A DNA stretch of 9,096 nucleotides. It comes from CAZBUH01 sp964495095 (lineage in GTDB: Bacteria > Bacillota > Clostridia > Oscillospirales > Oscillospiraceae). The notes beneath the pieces were generated by a model, which ran no database searches, was not told the DNA's origin, and worked only from the letters and a program-made list of their open reading frames with translations. The position numbers and the translations under genes are program-made. Below, in pieces: positions 6,489 through 9,096 of the stretch (positions are counted from its first letter, which is position 1; each line of letters opens with the position of its first letter). Location of the stretch: positions 1 through 9,096 of the forward strand of contig CAZBUH010000086.1 in assembly GCA_964495095.1 (NCBI GenBank), in the 5' to 3' direction.

Positions 6489-6983
6489 ATGCAGTATATT
6501 ACAGAATATTCCTCCCCGCTGGGCAGCATCACTCTGGCGGGAGACGGAGAACGCCTGACAGGTCTCTGGTTTAACGGCCAGAAATACTTTTGTCCCCCCG
6601 AGGACGGCAAACGGTCCGATACGCCGGTTTTCCGCACCGCGTCAGATTGGCTGGACATATATTTTCAGGGCCGGCAGCCGGATTTTGAAGTCCCTGTTTT
6701 ATTAAACGGCACCGTCTTTCAAACGGAGGTCTGGGATATCCTGCGCCGCATACCCTACGGGCAGGTCACCACCTACGGCGCAATCGCCGGGGCCATTGCT
6801 GAAAAACGCGGATGTAAAACCATGTCAGCCCAGGCCGTAGGCGGCGCTGTAGGCAGAAATCCCATATCAATAATAGTCCCCTGCCACCGGGTTTTGGGCA
6901 GCGGCGGCAGCCTCACCGGATACGCAGGGGGCATTCAAAAAAAGCGTGCGCTTCTTGCGCTGGAAAAGGCGAAGCTTATTTAG
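6489..6983 (+). CDS. ogt: methylated-DNA--[protein]-cysteine S-methyltransferase
   Basis: This suicide repair protein moves the alkyl group from O6-alkylguanine (and O4-alkylthymine) in DNA to its own Cys, one turnover per molecule. The 164 residues match the Ogt type without the Ada regulatory domain. The DNA-binding helix-turn-helix region is FQTEVWDILRRIPYGQVTTYG (77-97). The active site PCHRV (131-135) carries the acceptor Cys132. The conserved Asn124 in GRNP and the pocket loop GYAGG (144-148) are present. The position of the human 'arginine finger' (Arg128), 17 residues before the Cys, is Gln115 here; I recall Gln as common in clostridial homologues, so activity is still expected. ATG with GGAGG 6 nt upstream. 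Its TAG stop is part of the recG ribosome binding site, so ogt and recG form one unit. Confidence 0.95.
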   Translation: MQYITEYSSPLGSITLAGDGERLTGLWFNGQKYFCPPEDGKRSDTPVFRTASDWLDIYFQGRQPDFEVPVLLNGTVFQTEVWDILRRIPYGQVTTYGAIAGAIAEKRGCKTMSAQAVGGAVGRNPISIIVPCHRVLGSGGSLTGYAGGIQKKRALLALEKAKLI

Positions 6984-6987
6984 GAGG
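6982..6987 (+). promoter_or_regulatory. ribosome binding site fixing the TTG start of recG
   Basis: AGGAGG shares two bases with the ogt stop codon TAG (6981-6983) and lies 8 nt before the TTG at 6996. This supports TTG as start and suggests that ribosomes finishing ogt help start recG. Confidence 0.75.
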
Positions 6988-6995
6988 CGGTAATT

Positions 6996-9047
6996 TTGTC
7001 GGAGCTTACATCCGATCTGCGCACCATAAAGGGTATAGGCGAAAAAAAAGCAAATGCACTGAAAAAGCTCGGCATTGAGACCGTTCTCGACCTTATAATG
7101 TGGTTTCCCCGCACTTACGAGGACCGGAGGGGCGAAAAGCTTATCGCCCATCTTATGGTTGGGGACATTACCTGCGTCCGGGCGATGGTAGCCGGCACGC
7201 CCAGGCTCTCCCATATCCGCCAGGGGCTTGACCTTGTTAAGTTCCGTATCGTTGACGAGACCGGAGCGCTGAATGTCACATATTTTAATCAGTCCTATTT
7301 AAAAAACTCCTTTTCCGCCGGCGATGAATACGTCTTTTTCGGCACAGTGTCCGGAGCAGGCCGCAATTTACAGCTTGTAAACCCCGTGGCAGAGCCCGTT
7401 TCCAGGGCCGGTACCGTCACAGGCCGTCTTGTCCCTATATACAGGCTCACTGCGGGCATCTCACAGAAAAGCCTGGCAAACGCCGTTATCCAGGGGCTGG
7501 AATACTGCGGCGGCACATTTCCCGACTATCTGCCGAAAAATGTGCGGGAGCGCTTTCAGCTCTGCGACGCGGGTTTTGCATATAAAAACATTCACTTCCC
7601 GGAATCGGAGGAAAATGTGGAGATTGCCCGCAGGAGGCTGATTTTTGAGGAGCTTTTCGTGCTGGCCTGCGCCATGCGTTTTCTCCGCAGCAGACGGGCA
7701 AAGCACACCGGCTGCAAAATGACATTCGGCGGCATAGAGAGTTTTACCGCCTCCCTCCCCTTTTCTCTCACCGGCGCGCAGCTTAGGGCCATAAACGAGG
7801 CCGTCTCCGATATGAGCGGCGACTCCCCCATGAATCGGCTGGTGCAGGGCGACGTCGGCTCCGGAAAAACCGTGGTAGCCGCAGCCTGCATCTGGTATGC
7901 CGTCCAATCAGGATTCCAGTCGGCCTTTATGGCGCCGACTGAGATTCTGGCCCACCAGCACTATGAGACGCTGTCAGATATGCTGGGCGGGCTCGGCCTT
8001 ACAGTCGGCCTGCTTACAGGCAGCATGACGCCCAGGCAGAAAAAGGACGTCTATGAAAGGCTGGCTTCCGGCGATATACAGGTTTTAATCGGCACCCACG
8101 CCCTTATCACGGATAAAGTTGAATTTAACAGGCTCGGCCTTGTGATAACCGACGAACAGCACCGTTTCGGCGTAAACCAGCGCTCCGCGCTGGTGGAAAA
8201 GGGCGACTCTCCCCACGTGCTGGTCATGTCCGCCACCCCGATTCCCAGGACGCTGGCCCTTATTATTTACGGTGATTTGGACGTATCTGTTATAGACGAG
8301 CTGCCGCCGGGCCGGGAGCCGGTGGACACCTTCGTCGTGAACGAAGGTATGCGCCAAAGGATATACAATTTTATACGCCGCCAGGTGCAGGAGGGGCGCC
8401 AGGTGTACGTTATCTGCCCCACGGTGGAAAACAGCGACGGCGCGCCGGATTTAAAGTCAGTAACCGAATATACCGAAAACCTGAAGAAAAATGTCTTTCC
8501 CGACCTCTCTGTCGCCCTGCTCCACGGCAAAATGAAAGCCGCCGAAAAGGATGCGGTAATGTCCGAATTTTCAGCCGGAAACGTGCAGGTGCTTGTGGCC
8601 ACCACGGTGGTGGAGGTGGGCGTAGACGTGCCCAACGCCTCCCTTATAGTGATTGAAAATGCCGACCGGTTTGGCCTCAGCCAGCTTCATCAGCTCCGGG
8701 GCCGCGTGGGACGGGGCAGGCACAAGTCCTACTGCGTCCTGTTTAACAGCACCGGCGGCGAGGTCGCCTCCCAGCGGCTTGGAGTCATGAAAAAGACAAA
8801 CGACGGATTTAAAATTTCCGAAGAGGACCTGCGGCTCCGCGGCCCCGGCGATTTCTTCGGCTCCCGCCAGCACGGTCTGCCGGAGATGAAGATTGCTGAC
8901 ATCGCCTCTGATATGGACGTTCTCCGCGGCGCTCAGGAGGCCGCAAACGCCGTCCTTAAAAGCGACCCGGAGCTTACTTCGCCGGAAAACCAACGGCTGC
9001 GCCGGCGCATCGGCGAGGTATTTTCAGGCAACGCGGATATTTTATAA
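6996..9047 (+). CDS. recG: ATP-dependent DNA helicase RecG
   Basis: RecG is a double-stranded DNA translocase that reverses stalled forks and branch-migrates Holliday junctions and R- or D-loops. The 683 residues are full length for the family (about 680-700). An N-terminal helical region with IKGIGEKKANALKKLGI (11-27) and FPRTYEDRR (37-45) precedes the OB-fold wedge domain (about 55-150) that splits the junction. Helicase motifs: GDVGSGKT (285-292, motif I), APTEILAHQH (313-322, Ia), TDEQHRFG (385-392, DEQH box), MSATPIPRT (411-419, III), ATTVVEVGVDVP (535-546, V), HQLRGRVGRG (565-574, VI), then the conserved RGPGDFFGSRQHG (615-627) of the TRG region. No key residue appears changed. The start is TTG with AGGAGG 8 nt upstream; only 12 nt separate it from ogt. 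Transcribed from the ogt promoter as far as I can see. The 49 bases after the stop show no clear gene before the window ends. Confidence 0.97.
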   Translation: MSELTSDLRTIKGIGEKKANALKKLGIETVLDLIMWFPRTYEDRRGEKLIAHLMVGDITCVRAMVAGTPRLSHIRQGLDLVKFRIVDETGALNVTYFNQSYLKNSFSAGDEYVFFGTVSGAGRNLQLVNPVAEPVSRAGTVTGRLVPIYRLTAGISQKSLANAVIQGLEYCGGTFPDYLPKNVRERFQLCDAGFAYKNIHFPESEENVEIARRRLIFEELFVLACAMRFLRSRRAKHTGCKMTFGGIESFTASLPFSLTGAQLRAINEAVSDMSGDSPMNRLVQGDVGSGKTVVAAACIWYAVQSGFQSAFMAPTEILAHQHYETLSDMLGGLGLTVGLLTGSMTPRQKKDVYERLASGDIQVLIGTHALITDKVEFNRLGLVITDEQHRFGVNQRSALVEKGDSPHVLVMSATPIPRTLALIIYGDLDVSVIDELPPGREPVDTFVVNEGMRQRIYNFIRRQVQEGRQVYVICPTVENSDGAPDLKSVTEYTENLKKNVFPDLSVALLHGKMKAAEKDAVMSEFSAGNVQVLVATTVVEVGVDVPNASLIVIENADRFGLSQLHQLRGRVGRGRHKSYCVLFNSTGGEVASQRLGVMKKTNDGFKISEEDLRLRGPGDFFGSRQHGLPEMKIADIASDMDVLRGAQEAANAVLKSDPELTSPENQRLRRRIGEVFSGNADIL

Positions 9048-9096
9048 TTATCCGGGCGTTTTTGCCTTCCCCAGCAAAGCTCTTGGCTTTCCCGGG

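Noticed and set aside
9048..9096. Possible terminator after recG (AAAGC / GCTTT, CCGGG / CCCGG arms)
   Set aside because: Arms are short, no T-run follows the AAAGC hairpin within the window, and the sequence ends before the structure can be judged.

Overview
The window looks like a chromosomal segment of an anaerobic, moderately GC-rich member of the Clostridia. This is an inference from three things: AGGAGG-type ribosome binding sites about 7 nt before the starts, two TTG starts, and a formate-dependent one-carbon gene set (formate-tetrahydrofolate ligase, a separate cyclohydrolase FchA, and FolD). I cannot name a genus from sequence alone. There are no RNA genes, CRISPR arrays or insertion sequences that I can see, and coding density is high.

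Layout. (1) Positions 1-1972, plus strand: the C-terminal end of fhs, then fchA and folD, the last two overlapping by ATGA. Together they convert formate to 10-formyl-, 5,10-methenyl- and 5,10-methylene-tetrahydrofolate, the upper part of the methyl branch of the acetyl-CoA pathway, which also feeds serine, glycine and purine metabolism. (2) Positions 1994-2035: a strong hairpin with T-tracts on both sides, a bidirectional terminator between convergent units. (3) Positions 6310 down to 2067, minus strand: a TetR-family regulator followed by two full-size ABC half-transporters (membrane domain plus ATPase domain) that overlap by ATGA and probably form a heterodimer. The regulator has a near-consensus promoter (TTGACA-17-TATTAT) with a 24-bp near-palindrome right after the -10 box, a good candidate for its own operator. 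A 39-bp composite inverted repeat lies between regulator and transporters. (4) Positions 6433-9047, plus strand: a promoter, then ogt (O6-alkylguanine repair) and recG (branched-DNA helicase), tightly linked and both genome-maintenance genes.

Most notable points. FolD lacks the residues known to be needed for cyclohydrolase activity (the catalytic Lys is Ala, the conserved Gln is Leu) while keeping the dehydrogenase and folate-binding residues, and a dedicated cyclohydrolase is translationally coupled just upstream. The pair therefore looks like a clean division of labour, and the usual 'bifunctional' label for FolD is probably wrong here. The TetR/ABC cassette has a recognisable promoter-operator. 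One of its subunits has a D-loop variant (ATAFADP) that I associate with exporter-fold siderophore importers, so import rather than drug export should be considered. I did not find a wholly new type of system; most genes belong to well-known families.
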